NCBI RefSeq assembly: GCF_014640675.1 | Contig: NZ_BMHK01000009.1 | Coordinates: forward strand, 1-64,000 | Direction: 5' to 3' | DNA length: 64,000 bases | DNA from: Novosphingobium endophyticum | GTDB taxonomy: Bacteria > Pseudomonadota > Alphaproteobacteria > Sphingomonadales > Sphingomonadaceae | Shown here: positions 43,321 to 51,895 of the stretch, one piece after another | Numbering within the stretch: the first letter of the stretch is position 1 | How the letters are laid out: every line of letters starts with the position of its first letter | The notes under the pieces: generated by a model | Told to the model about the DNA's origin: nothing | The model's database searches: none | Seen by the model: the letters and a program-made list of their open reading frames with translations, nothing else | Translations under genes and position numbers: made by a program

Positions 43321-44264
43321 TCCACCAGCGCATCGACTAGGCCCCAGTCCAGCGCCTCGCGCGCGTTCAGACGGCGGCCGGAAAGTATCATCAGAAGGGT
43401 CCGCTGCGGCCCGATGCGCCGCGACAGCGACACGCAACCGCCCGCGCCCGGCAGGATGCCCATGGACAGCTCGGGCAATTGAAACCAGGACCGCCGCGTC
43501 GCCGTCACCCGCCCGGCGAAGGCTGCGAGTTCCAGACCGGCCCCGACGCAGGCACCGTCGATCTCCGCTTCCAGCCTCTCCGCGCAGAGAATGGCTTCGC
43601 GTGCGGGCAAGGTACGGCACCGGATCGCATGCGCCGTTACCGGGTCGCACGTCGTGCCGAACTCGGCCAGATCCGCCCCCAGGCTGAAAGCCTTGCCCTC
43701 CGCGCGCAGTACGACCCGTTCGATCGTCCTGTCCGCGTTGGCCAGCGCGAAAGCCTCGTGCAGCCCGTCGCGCATGGGGCGGTCGATCGCGTTCCCCGCC
43801 TCCGGACGATCGAGCGTCACGGTCAGGACGTCCCCGTTCCGCTCCAGTCCGACCCTGCCTGCTTTCTCCTGCGAGTGCGCTGACGACTGCCGCTCGATCC
43901 AGGTCCTGTGCGCCTCGCTGCCCTGAAGCATGGCATAGGCGAACGACTCGGCCGTCAGCGCGTCGGCGCCTTCGAGGCGCGGGAGCATCCGAAGGAGCTG
44001 CGTAACCGTCATCGCTGCCAGGGGCTGGGCCCGAGCCGCCGCGATGAGTGCTTCGATCCGGTACGGCGATTCCACGATTGTATCCACCGCGCCCGCCATC
44101 GGGTGCGCACGATTCCCCACGCCGATAACCGGGTACGGAGGGAGGACGAGCTGCGAAGGAGAATCCGGCTCCCGGTCGAGATCGACGATGCCGATATCCA
44201 GACCGGCCGGCGACTCGCCAAGCGCCAGTTGCTCTCCAGAAATCGTCAGGCCTGCTTCAATCAT
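43317..44264 (-). CDS. Enoyl-CoA hydratase/isomerase with N-terminal extension
   Basis: The crotonase domain lies at the C-terminal 190 residues (VTLDRPEAGNAIDRPMRDGLHEAF, then SLGADLAEFG for the first oxyanion-hole part and DGACVGAGLELAAFAG for the second). The first 120 residues are an extra segment without a recognised family and include ALAAMTVTQLLRMLPRLEGADAL. The start at 44264 (314 aa) is a choice: 44309 and 44459 are in frame, but their additional sequence looks non-coding. Crotonases hydrate, isomerise or cleave CoA esters. It is on its own strand between two plus-strand genes. Confidence 0.8.
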   Translation of the reverse strand: MIEAGLTISGEQLALGESPAGLDIGIVDLDREPDSPSQLVLPPYPVIGVGNRAHPMAGAVDTIVESPYRIEALIAAARAQPLAAMTVTQLLRMLPRLEGADALTAESFAYAMLQGSEAHRTWIERQSSAHSQEKAGRVGLERNGDVLTVTLDRPEAGNAIDRPMRDGLHEAFALANADRTIERVVLRAEGKAFSLGADLAEFGTTCDPVTAHAIRCRTLPAREAILCAERLEAEIDGACVGAGLELAAFAGRVTATRRSWFQLPELSMGILPGAGGCVSLSRRIGPQRTLLMILSGRRLNAREALDWGLVDALVD

Positions 44265-44565
44265 GCGTTGTGCGCGGTTCGCCCTGCCCGTTCGCCCCGC
44301 AAAAACCATGAACCGGCCGATCCCGCTTGACCAGTCCCGAAAAAAGAAAACCCTCTCATTCCTGCCGAACGAGCCCACTGCGCCTGCCTCATGCCTGGAA
44401 ACCGGATTGCGATCATCCCGACACCGTATACCTGCACACAGGGCCTTGCTGAACAGCACTGTTGATGCTAACCAAGCTGAGTAAAAAACGAGTCGGCTTC
44501 ACTTTCGAGAGCTGACCCAGGGGCGGAAGCGAGTTCCACAACCACTCAGAGGGAGGAGAGACCTC

Positions 44566-45369
44566 ATGGCTGGCAAGACGACGTCATCAAACAAGGCAAA
44601 GATCGCGCGCCGCGTGATCGAGGTGTTGGAATACTTCGACGACACCCATCGTGAAGCGACCGTGATGGACATCGTCCGCCGCTACAACCGGCCGCAGTCC
44701 AGCACTTCGGAACTCCTCTCGAGCCTTGTCGAGCTTGGTCTATTGCATAAAGACCCCTACTCGCGCGCCTACAGCCTCACACCGCGAGCCGCCCTGCTCG
44801 GCACGTCGGGTCAGCCCGAACTGATCCGTGACGGCCGCGTCGTGCGGCTGATGGACCGTCTTGTCGCGCAGACCGGCCTGTCGGTTGCCCTGCACGCGAT
44901 GGTCGGCCTCGACGCGCAGATCGTCAGCTGGCGCCACGGCCCGCGCGCGCCGGCCGCCACCCGCGAACTGACCGGCGGCGTCAAGGAGCCGCTGGTGCGC
45001 AACGCTGCCGGCTTGCTCATGCTTTCAACCATCGCCCGCCCGCGCTGTGAAGGCATGGTCCGCCGCCTCAACGCCGAAGCGGACGACCTGTCAAAATTCC
45101 AGTTCTCGGAAGTGATGGCCCTCATCGACGGGTGTCGCGACGCGCGCCACATCCTTGGAGCGGCCGGGTTCAACACCGGCGTCGAGGCGGTTTCCGGCCT
45201 CATTCCACGCCAGCCCGAAGGGCACCCGCTGGCCGTCAGCATCGTCTATGGCAAGGATGACAAGGTGAACCCCGAGACGCTGTTGCAGTGCATGGGCGAC
45301 GCCATGCGCAGCTGCCTGCCCGATCCGGATGCGACCACCAACGTGGAACAGTTCCCGCACGCAGCCTGA
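44566..45369 (+). CDS. IclR-family regulator
   Basis: The 267-aa protein has an N-terminal winged helix (ARRVIEVLEYFDDTHREATVMDIVRRYNRPQ, then SSTSELLSSLVELGLL) and a C-terminal ligand-binding domain with the IclR layout. IclR proteins sense catabolic intermediates. A GGGAGGAG site precedes the ATG. It sits between the hydratase gene and the convergent amidohydrolase gene and may control either block. Its operator is not identified. Confidence 0.85.
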   Translation: MAGKTTSSNKAKIARRVIEVLEYFDDTHREATVMDIVRRYNRPQSSTSELLSSLVELGLLHKDPYSRAYSLTPRAALLGTSGQPELIRDGRVVRLMDRLVAQTGLSVALHAMVGLDAQIVSWRHGPRAPAATRELTGGVKEPLVRNAAGLLMLSTIARPRCEGMVRRLNAEADDLSKFQFSEVMALIDGCRDARHILGAAGFNTGVEAVSGLIPRQPEGHPLAVSIVYGKDDKVNPETLLQCMGDAMRSCLPDPDATTNVEQFPHAA

Positions 45370-45378
45370 ACACGGTTA

Positions 45379-45400
45379 CCCGGCGGCACCGGCCGCCGGG
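45379..45400. terminator. Hairpin between convergent genes
   Basis: CCCGGCGGC and GCCGCCGGG form a perfect 9-bp stem with a 4-base loop, ten bases past the IclR gene stop and 22 bases before the stop of the convergent amidohydrolase gene. No T-run follows. Confidence 0.55.
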
Positions 45401-45421
45401 CAATGACCCTGCGAACAGGTA

Positions 45422-46762
45422 TCAAGCGTCCTGCGTGGCCCCACGCGACGGACCGTCGCTGTCTTCGTGACGCGCGAACATTTTCATGATGTCACCCGAT
45501 GTAACCGGACGCACCTCGCCTTCCGGAAGCGGGCGCTCGCCCAGCGAGGACTTGGGCGTGGTGTCGACGCCTTCCGCCCTGGCCTTTTCACGCAGCGCAC
45601 CAACGGTCAACTCTTCCTTCGCGTAGTGCCGGAAGGGGTCAAAGCGGAACCAGCGCATTGCATTTCCGTGGGTGATCTTCTCGATCTGCGCGTCGGTCAG
45701 GTGCCTGATCGTCGGCCATAGCCGCTCAGGCACGTCCGGCCATAGCGTATCGGAATGCGGATAGTCGCACTCGTAGGCAATGTTGTCCTCGCCGATGAAT
45801 TCGATGTTCTGAAGGCCGAAGGCATCGTCGATGAAGCAGTTCAGGAAGTGCCGCCTGAACATCTCGCTCGGCTTCATGTCCTGGAAGCGCGAATGCGTCC
45901 AATACTTGTGGCGCGAGTTCGAGAAGTCGGCCCGCTCCGTGAAATAGGGAACCCAGCCGATCGATCCCTCGGACAGGGCGATGCGCATGTCCGGGTACTT
46001 GTGCAGGGCTTCAAGCTGCAGCCAGTCCGATGCGGCGTAGGCGATCGTCATCGGCATGGTCGAAATCCACGCCTCGATCGGCGTTTCCATCGAGGCATGC
46101 GGCGCCGGATTGCCGCCACCGATGTGGAGGCAGATCGTCATATCGAGTTCGTTGATCGCCTTGTAGAAGGGATCCCAGTACGCGTTGTGAATGCTCGGCA
46201 GGCCCTGGCATGTCGGATTCTCGCTGATCGAGACGGTGTGGCACCCTTTGGCCGTAACGCGCTTCAGTTCGGCGATGGTCGCATCCATGTCCCAGGTCGG
46301 CAGGATCGCGCAGGGAATGAAACGGCCCGGATAAGCGCCGCACCACTCGTCGATATGCCAGTCGTTGTAGGCGCTGACATGCTTCACCGCGAGCTTCTTG
46401 TCCGGTACCCGGTGCAGGCGGCCGCCGGCGAAATCGAACACGCTGCCAAAGTTGAGCGAGGCCGCAACGCCGTTGACGTCCATGTCCTTGATACGCGCAT
46501 GCACGTCATAAACGCCGTCGCGAAGCTGGTCGAGCGAGGTCGGCTCCATGCCGTATTCCTCGAAAGGCCGGCCGACCACCGCGTTCAGCGCGACCGAAGC
46601 GAAGCTCTGTCCCTGATAGACCCACAGGTCCTTGCCGTTCTCGTCCTTGATCAACTTCGGCGCAGAGTCGAGCAGTTCGCCGGACAGGTGGTTCTTGAAC
46701 ATGTCAGGCGGTTCGCTGATGTGATCATCGACGCTGATGATCACCAGATCGTTCATTTCCAT
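45422..46762 (-). CDS. Amidohydrolase 2 family protein
   Basis: The 446-aa metal-dependent hydrolase or decarboxylase (PF04909 type) begins with the metal-binding VDDHISEPPDMF, has a central HIGGG loop (CLHIGGGNPAPHA) and a late aspartate in ECDYPHSDTLWPD. Relatives in actinobacteria and sphingomonads often lie in steroid, terpenoid or aromatic pathways, where they cleave beta-diketones or decarboxylate. A GGGAGA site precedes the ATG at 46762. A long upstream extension was rejected because it lies in the DUF2889 gene's shadow. It forms an operon with that gene. Confidence 0.87.
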   Translation of the reverse strand: MEMNDLVIISVDDHISEPPDMFKNHLSGELLDSAPKLIKDENGKDLWVYQGQSFASVALNAVVGRPFEEYGMEPTSLDQLRDGVYDVHARIKDMDVNGVAASLNFGSVFDFAGGRLHRVPDKKLAVKHVSAYNDWHIDEWCGAYPGRFIPCAILPTWDMDATIAELKRVTAKGCHTVSISENPTCQGLPSIHNAYWDPFYKAINELDMTICLHIGGGNPAPHASMETPIEAWISTMPMTIAYAASDWLQLEALHKYPDMRIALSEGSIGWVPYFTERADFSNSRHKYWTHSRFQDMKPSEMFRRHFLNCFIDDAFGLQNIEFIGEDNIAYECDYPHSDTLWPDVPERLWPTIRHLTDAQIEKITHGNAMRWFRFDPFRHYAKEELTVGALREKARAEGVDTTPKSSLGERPLPEGEVRPVTSGDIMKMFARHEDSDGPSRGATQDA

Positions 46763-46800
46763 AATTGCTCTCCCGGTTTGGTTCTTCTCGCGGGCGAGAA

Positions 46801-47559
46801 CTAGCCGCCCGATTGGCCATGTACGGCCGAGAAACTGTCGCGAATGCCTTGCAGCGGCTGTCGCTCGTCGCCGCTGAAATCCTGAGGCTCCCGCCAGAAA
46901 TCCACGTCTCCGGCCCGTTCGGGCTGAAATGCGTAGCAGCTTGGCAGCACGCCGACGGCGGCGCGGCGCTGCTCGCGGGTCATGGTCCGGCCATGGGCCA
47001 CGAGGGACGCCCACTGCAGGAGCCTGGCGGCCTCCTGTTCCTCACCTTCCAGACTGGCAATCCAGTCGCGCAAGGTTACCAGCGTAAGCCCCGAAACATC
47101 TCCCGGCGACGCGAGCACGCCGTCACGTTCCACCCAGCGGTGCAGTGTCCGGCCGTTCCGCCTGATTTCCAGAATGCGTTTCGCGCCGTCGGGGTCGCTG
47201 ACGTATACACGGTATTCGAGCGGCCGGCTATCCTGCGCATGAGCGGCAGCAAGCACGGCGAGGTCGTGCAGATGCGTGCAGTTGAGCTTCTTGTCCCGCC
47301 GCGCGGTTACTTCGGACAGGGCCACACCGGTAAAGGTGCCGACGAGAACGGCTTGCGCGTTGGGACAGATGTTCCACGGCGCACGGTCCGTGAGCGGCTC
47401 CACCGCCACTACCCTCTCGCCATCGTGACGCAGGCGAACCGCCATGCAGTGTAGGTCGTCCTCAAGCATAGCCATGACCGTGCCGTAACCCGGCTCCACC
47501 CGCAGCACGCGCCGGTAGCCCGGCATGGCCGCGATATCCTGCTTCTGGCACTCACCCAT
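46801..47559 (-). CDS. DUF2889 domain protein
   Basis: The 252-aa protein contains the DUF2889 core: YRRVLRVEPGYGTVMAMLEDDLHCMAVRLRH, then VVAVEPLTDRAPWNICPNA and HLHDLAVLAAAHA. No enzymatic function is known. The start at 47559 is uncertain, and 47526 (just before PGYRR) is possible. It lies 38 bp upstream of the amidohydrolase 2 gene on the same strand. Such DUF2889 proteins recur beside amidohydrolases in steroid/terpenoid-type loci, so a linked role is inferred. Confidence 0.75.
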   Translation of the reverse strand: MGECQKQDIAAMPGYRRVLRVEPGYGTVMAMLEDDLHCMAVRLRHDGERVVAVEPLTDRAPWNICPNAQAVLVGTFTGVALSEVTARRDKKLNCTHLHDLAVLAAAHAQDSRPLEYRVYVSDPDGAKRILEIRRNGRTLHRWVERDGVLASPGDVSGLTLVTLRDWIASLEGEEQEAARLLQWASLVAHGRTMTREQRRAAVGVLPSCYAFQPERAGDVDFWREPQDFSGDERQPLQGIRDSFSAVHGQSGG

Positions 47560-47757
47560 GGAACTTCTGGCCTTCTGGTCCGGGCTCACGTTGGTCTGCT
47601 GGCGCCAGGCTAACCCCCACCGGAGCGACCGGCCACCCGATTATGGATCGCGCGGCCCAACGCGGCGAGCCATCGCCGGCACGATTGCCGGGGGCTGGCG
47701 GTTTTTCGCCGCTGATCGCGCCTGTCCAATCGTGCCTGCGATAGCGCCAAAAACCGA

Positions 47758-47788
47758 TTGAACACCTGTTCCTACTGTGGTGTTGAAC
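47758..47788. promoter_or_regulatory. Inverted repeat upstream of the fused acyl-CoA dehydrogenase
   Basis: TTGAACACC (47758-47766) faces GGTGTTGAA (47779-47787), 8 of 9 positions paired, 60-90 bp before the ATG at 47849. A nearby GCGATAG half-site (47738-47744) also appears in the repeat at 54223-54240 upstream of the SDR gene. It is a candidate operator for a TetR-type regulator of the block. Confidence 0.4.
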
Positions 47789-47848
47789 TAGCGGGTAGCC
47801 CGCCTCAGGCGGCTTCATGACAACGATGATCTCTCGGGAAAGCCAGCG

Positions 47849-50041
47849 ATGAATTTCGACCTCACCGAAGAACAGGAAATGATGCGCGAAACCTTCGCAC
47901 GGTTTCTTGACGAGAATTCGAGCACCGTCCGCGTCCGCAAGGCGCAGGAAACCGGTGGGTTCGATGCCGCGCTGTGGGCGGGCCTCGCCGAACTCGGCGC
48001 ATTCGCCATGCGCGTACCCGAGGAGGCCGGCGGCATGGGGCTGGGGCTGTTCGATGCCGCGCTGCTCATGGAAGAGGCCGGGCGCACGCTCGTTTCCGGG
48101 CCTCTCGCCGAGGCTCTCGTCGCCGCCCGTCTGCTGGGGCAGCTTGGCGGGCAGGACGAACTGCTCGAAAGCGTGATCGGCGGCGAGGCTGTCGCGACGA
48201 TCGCCATGCACGACATGGCCGACAAGCCGGTCCAGTGGGTCGCCGGAGGCTCCGTGGCCGCGGCGGTGATCGCGCGGCGCGGCGCGGATATCGTGCTCGT
48301 CACGCCCGGTAAAAACGCTGGCAAGGCCGAACCCAATCTTGCGACGACACCGATCGTCGAAATCGATCTCGGCGCGGCATCCGCCACCGTTCTCGGGTCT
48401 GGCGAAGAAGCCCTTGCCGCGTTCGCGGCCGCGCTCGAAGAGTGGAAGCTCTACGTGGCGATCGGCCTTTCGGGCATTGGCCGCGAGGCGCTCAGGCTGG
48501 CGTCCGAATACGCTTGCGAGCGCAAGGCCTTCGGCCAGCTCATCGGCACGTTCCAGGGCATCTCGCATCCGCTCGCAGACCTGCTTTGTGACATCGATGG
48601 TGCCAAGTTCCTCGGCTGGAAGGCGATCCAAGACATATTCGACGGATCACAGGAAGCCGCTCCGACCATCTCGCTCGCCTACTGGTACGCCTGCGACGCA
48701 GCGGCGCGCGCCGTGGCGCAGGGCCTGCATACGTTCGGCGGTTACGGCCTGTCGGTCGAGTACGACATTCATCTCTACAACTTGCGCGCCAAGGCCTGGC
48801 CGCTGGTCGCGGGCGACCCGCAGCTCACGCTCGAGGAAGCCGGACGCCGTCTCTACGCGGGCGAAACCGTGTCGCTGCCCGAAGCAGGCGACGTGCCGAT
48901 CGACTTCGACCTCGGCGATGAGGCCCGTCAGGTCTGCGCCGAGCTGGCCGAACTTTTCGCCACCAAGGTGACGCCGGAGCAGAAGGCCCGGTTCCACTAT
49001 TCGTGGGAGGGCTACGTGCCCGAAGTGCACAAGATGCTCGCCGAGCACCACCTGCTTTTCCCCGGCCTGCCAGAGCACCTCTCGGGCCGCAGCATCCCGC
49101 CCTATGCGCGGATTGCCGCGATGGGCGAGCTGGAGCGGCAGGGTTACAACACGCCCGGCGCCAACGTCGCGGCCATAATTGCGATGATGATCGACAAGTA
49201 CGGCAGCGACGAACTCAAGCGGGATGTACTGCCGAAGATCACCGGTGGCGACGTGCTCTGCTCGCTGGGCTATTCGGAACCGAGCTGCGGATCCGACGTC
49301 TTTGCCGCGCAGTGCAAGGCGACACAGCTCGACGACGGATCATGGCGGATCGACGGCACCAAAATGTGGACCAGCGGCGCCAACCTCGCCAGCTATGTCC
49401 TGCTGCTGGCGCGCACCAACCCCGACGTGCCCAAGCACAAGGGCCTGACCATGTTCATCGTGCCCCTCAAGACCGAGGGCGTGACGGTGCAGGCCGTCCA
49501 CACCTTCCAGGACGAGCGCACCAACATCACTTTCTACGACGGCGTGGTGATCCCCGACGCCTGGCGCCTTGGCGACATCGACGGCGGTGTGAAGACGATG
49601 AGCGCCGCGCTCGAGCTGGAGCACGGCGGCGGTTTCTCCAAGGTCATCGAGGCCATGATCGAAGCGGCCGAGAAACTGACCGAAGAACTCGGCATCCTTG
49701 GCGAGACACGCACCCAGTGCCGCCTCGCACGCACCACGGCGCATCTGTGGGTCTCCGACATGCTGGCCTACCGCGCACAGTGGTCGAGCGTGGAGAAGAA
49801 GCCCAATCTCGGCTTCGGCCCGATGGCGAAGATGTATTCGTCGGAAAAGTTCCTCAGCGACAGCCGTGACCTGCTGGACCTGACCGCGCCGGTCTCGCTG
49901 TCCAAGCGCGATGGACCCGCCGGCTTCCTCAACCAGTGCTATCGTCATGCCGCCGGCACGACGATCTACGGCGGCACCAGCGAAGTGCATCGCTCGATGG
50001 TCGCCGAACGCGGCCTGGGCCTGCCCAGGACGCGCGGTTGA
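47849..50041 (+). CDS. Fused tandem acyl-CoA dehydrogenase (FadE34-like)
   Basis: The 730-aa protein contains two acyl-CoA dehydrogenase modules in one chain: residues 1-350 (MNFDLTEEQEMMRETFARF, then GLHTFGGYGLSVEYDIHLY) and about 365-730 (LGYSEPSCGSDV, then YGGTSEVHRSMVAERGLGLP). Normal ACADs are 380 aa. Fused or heterodimeric forms are known from steroid side-chain degradation (FadE34/ChsE3 in actinobacteria and, as I recall, Scd4AB in a bile-acid-degrading Sphingobium). That argues for a bulky substrate. The ATG follows an AAAGCC-like weak site. A hydratase gene follows 16 bp downstream, so the next step is encoded in the same operon. Confidence 0.9.
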   Translation: MNFDLTEEQEMMRETFARFLDENSSTVRVRKAQETGGFDAALWAGLAELGAFAMRVPEEAGGMGLGLFDAALLMEEAGRTLVSGPLAEALVAARLLGQLGGQDELLESVIGGEAVATIAMHDMADKPVQWVAGGSVAAAVIARRGADIVLVTPGKNAGKAEPNLATTPIVEIDLGAASATVLGSGEEALAAFAAALEEWKLYVAIGLSGIGREALRLASEYACERKAFGQLIGTFQGISHPLADLLCDIDGAKFLGWKAIQDIFDGSQEAAPTISLAYWYACDAAARAVAQGLHTFGGYGLSVEYDIHLYNLRAKAWPLVAGDPQLTLEEAGRRLYAGETVSLPEAGDVPIDFDLGDEARQVCAELAELFATKVTPEQKARFHYSWEGYVPEVHKMLAEHHLLFPGLPEHLSGRSIPPYARIAAMGELERQGYNTPGANVAAIIAMMIDKYGSDELKRDVLPKITGGDVLCSLGYSEPSCGSDVFAAQCKATQLDDGSWRIDGTKMWTSGANLASYVLLLARTNPDVPKHKGLTMFIVPLKTEGVTVQAVHTFQDERTNITFYDGVVIPDAWRLGDIDGGVKTMSAALELEHGGGFSKVIEAMIEAAEKLTEELGILGETRTQCRLARTTAHLWVSDMLAYRAQWSSVEKKPNLGFGPMAKMYSSEKFLSDSRDLLDLTAPVSLSKRDGPAGFLNQCYRHAAGTTIYGGTSEVHRSMVAERGLGLPRTRG

Positions 50042-50057
50042 GAACGGGGAAGATACG

Positions 50058-50882
50058 ATGAGCGAAGAAGCGCCGCACCTGCTGACCGAAGACGTCGACG
50101 GCATCCTGATCGCCACGCTCAACCGGCCTGACAAGCTCAACGCGATCAGCCGGCAGATGATGGACCTGCTCACCGAGGCGGTCCTGCGTTTTCGCGACAC
50201 CCCTGAACTCAAGGTGATGCTGATCCGCTCTGCCGGGCGTTACTTCAGCTCTGGCGCGGACTTGCGAGGGGGCAAGCAGAACATCGTCTCGCCAGTCTAC
50301 AACAGCAGCAGCGCGCGCGGCATCCGCGAGAACCATCGCCTCAACCTCAACAACATGCAGCAGTTGTGGGACGAGATGGAACACATCGAAAAGCCGTTCG
50401 TCGTGGCGCATCACGCGATGTGTGTCGGCGGCGGTCTGGAGATGAGCCTGTCGTGCGATTTTCGCCTTGCCGCGAAAAGCGCCGGCTATGCCTTTCCCGA
50501 AGGCCTGTTCGGCGTCCTGCCCGCATCGGGCGGCGTATCGCGCCTGACGCGCATCTGCGGTCCGCACTGGGCGCGCTGGCTGATCATGGCGAACAAGCCC
50601 GCCCCGGCGGACATGGCCTTCACGATGGGGCTCGTCCACCAGGTCTACGAGGACGAGACCTTCGAGCAGGAGGTCATGGACTTCTGCCGTCACCTGGCCA
50701 GGCAAAACGGTGAGCAGATGGGCGCAGCCAAGGTCGCCATCGAACTGTGCGCCGAAGTCGGCCGCGATTCCGCGCGCCATGTCGAACGCATGGGTAACAG
50801 CGGACTCATGCTCAACCCCGACTACATCAAGGGCATGGAAGAGTACCTCAAGGGCATCGGCGGCAAGGGCGGCAAAGGTTAA
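50058..50882 (+). CDS. Enoyl-CoA hydratase/isomerase family protein
   Basis: The 274-aa crotonase has the usual DGILIATLNRPDKLNAIS start, the oxyanion-hole segments GRYFSSGADLRGG and HHAMCVGGGLEMSLSCDFRLA, and a downstream FPEGLFGVLPASGGVSRL. It follows the fused dehydrogenase gene by 16 bp and should hydrate its unsaturated CoA product. The ATG at 50058 was chosen over an upstream extension lying in the dehydrogenase 3' end. The TAA stop contains the first base of the inverted-repeat element. Confidence 0.92.
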   Translation: MSEEAPHLLTEDVDGILIATLNRPDKLNAISRQMMDLLTEAVLRFRDTPELKVMLIRSAGRYFSSGADLRGGKQNIVSPVYNSSSARGIRENHRLNLNNMQQLWDEMEHIEKPFVVAHHAMCVGGGLEMSLSCDFRLAAKSAGYAFPEGLFGVLPASGGVSRLTRICGPHWARWLIMANKPAPADMAFTMGLVHQVYEDETFEQEVMDFCRHLARQNGEQMGAAKVAIELCAEVGRDSARHVERMGNSGLMLNPDYIKGMEEYLKGIGGKGGKG

Positions 50883-51146
50883 GCGGCGTGCGGGATATCT
50901 GACCCACCGTGATTGCCTCAGGAAGCCTCTCGGCAAGGAACCTTGCGCAGGTCGGGCTGGTTGCCCGGACAAGCAAGGTGACGCTGTCCGAGGGGCTTCC
51001 TGGGGCAACCCCTCCGGGGCGGGCCGCTTTTGGCCCGGCACAGCGTTGCTTGTCGGTCACTATGCATTGGCATGGCTCCCTCCTCGCGCCTCGCGCCAGG
51101 CCAAAATCGGCTCCGTCACGGTGGGTCAGATATCCCGCACGCCGCT
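50882..51146. mobile_element. 265-bp MITE-like inverted-repeat element, copy 2
   Basis: The terminal arms at 50882-50912 and 51116-51146 are a perfect 31-bp inverted repeat beginning AGCGGCGTGCGGGATATC. TA lies just outside the left end and, one base further out, outside the right end (TTA and CTA). The interior has no gene. Read on the minus strand it carries ATTTTGG at offset 39, GCGCGAGG at 50, GGGCCA at 110 and GGCAACCAGCC at 181, nearly the same positions as in the copy at 12990-13254. It fills the space between two convergent stop codons and could serve as a bidirectional terminator. Confidence 0.85.
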
Positions 51147-51881
51147 CTAGGCCGTGTCGCCGCGCGCATCGCGGATCGCAAGTTCCAGCAGACTGGCGCC
51201 CGCCCGCAGATAACGGTCGTCGTTGAGTTCCGGCGGAATTCCCACGAGCGCCCGCAGTTCGTGATCGGTGACGAGGGTGATCGACCTTTCAATGCCGGTC
51301 ATCACCATGCTTGCCATCGACGTGCTGTGCTGACCGGGAGCGACGTTCCGGCCCATCTGCCACACGAGCAGTTCGATGATCGGCCGCGTGCTGGTGATCC
51401 GGTGTTTCATCATGCGCTCGTCATGCTGGTCGGCCAGCGAGTTGCGCATATGAAGAAGCTGCGAATTGCGCGCCCAGAATGCATGGTAGGAGCGAACGAA
51501 AGCGTAGCAGTTTTCGTATAACTGTTCGTCCGGCCAGCGGTCGCGCAGGACCGCGAGATATCCGCTCTCGGCCGTCGCCAGGACCGGTTCGAGCACGGCG
51601 AGCAGCAGGTCCGTCAGGTCGGGAAAGTAGTTGTAGAGCGAAGTCAGGCCCAGTCCGGCGCGCCTGGCTACCGAGCCAAGCGTCACCGGCTCTTCATTAT
51701 CCCCGAACAGTTCGATGGCCGCGGCAACAATGCGCTCGCGGGTCACCCGTCCCTTCCTGCCGAGCCGCTGACCGTTGAGATTGTGGCTTACGGACGCGCA
51801 GGCGTCGCTTACCGCCGCGGCAAGGGTGGGGGACAATGCGGCAAGATGCCGCGCGTCCTGCCTGTCCCCCTCACCCGCCAT
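51147..51881 (-). CDS. TetR-family regulator
   Basis: The 244-aa protein has an N-terminal TetR helix-turn-helix (GRVTRERIVAAAIELFG, then VTLGSVARRAGLGLTSLYNYFPD) after about 40 disordered residues. The long N-terminus is open further upstream, but the ATG at 51881 gives the most reasonable length. Its gene ends flush with the inverted-repeat element and starts 15 bp before the ALDH stop. It is the last gene of the SDR-ALDH-TetR operon, so autoregulation through the repeat at 54223 is plausible. Confidence 0.85.
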   Translation of the reverse strand: MAGEGDRQDARHLAALSPTLAAAVSDACASVSHNLNGQRLGRKGRVTRERIVAAAIELFGDNEEPVTLGSVARRAGLGLTSLYNYFPDLTDLLLAVLEPVLATAESGYLAVLRDRWPDEQLYENCYAFVRSYHAFWARNSQLLHMRNSLADQHDERMMKHRITSTRPIIELLVWQMGRNVAPGQHSTSMASMVMTGIERSITLVTDHELRALVGIPPELNDDRYLRAGASLLELAIRDARGDTA

Positions 51882-51895
51882 GCGGCGGCCCGCAC

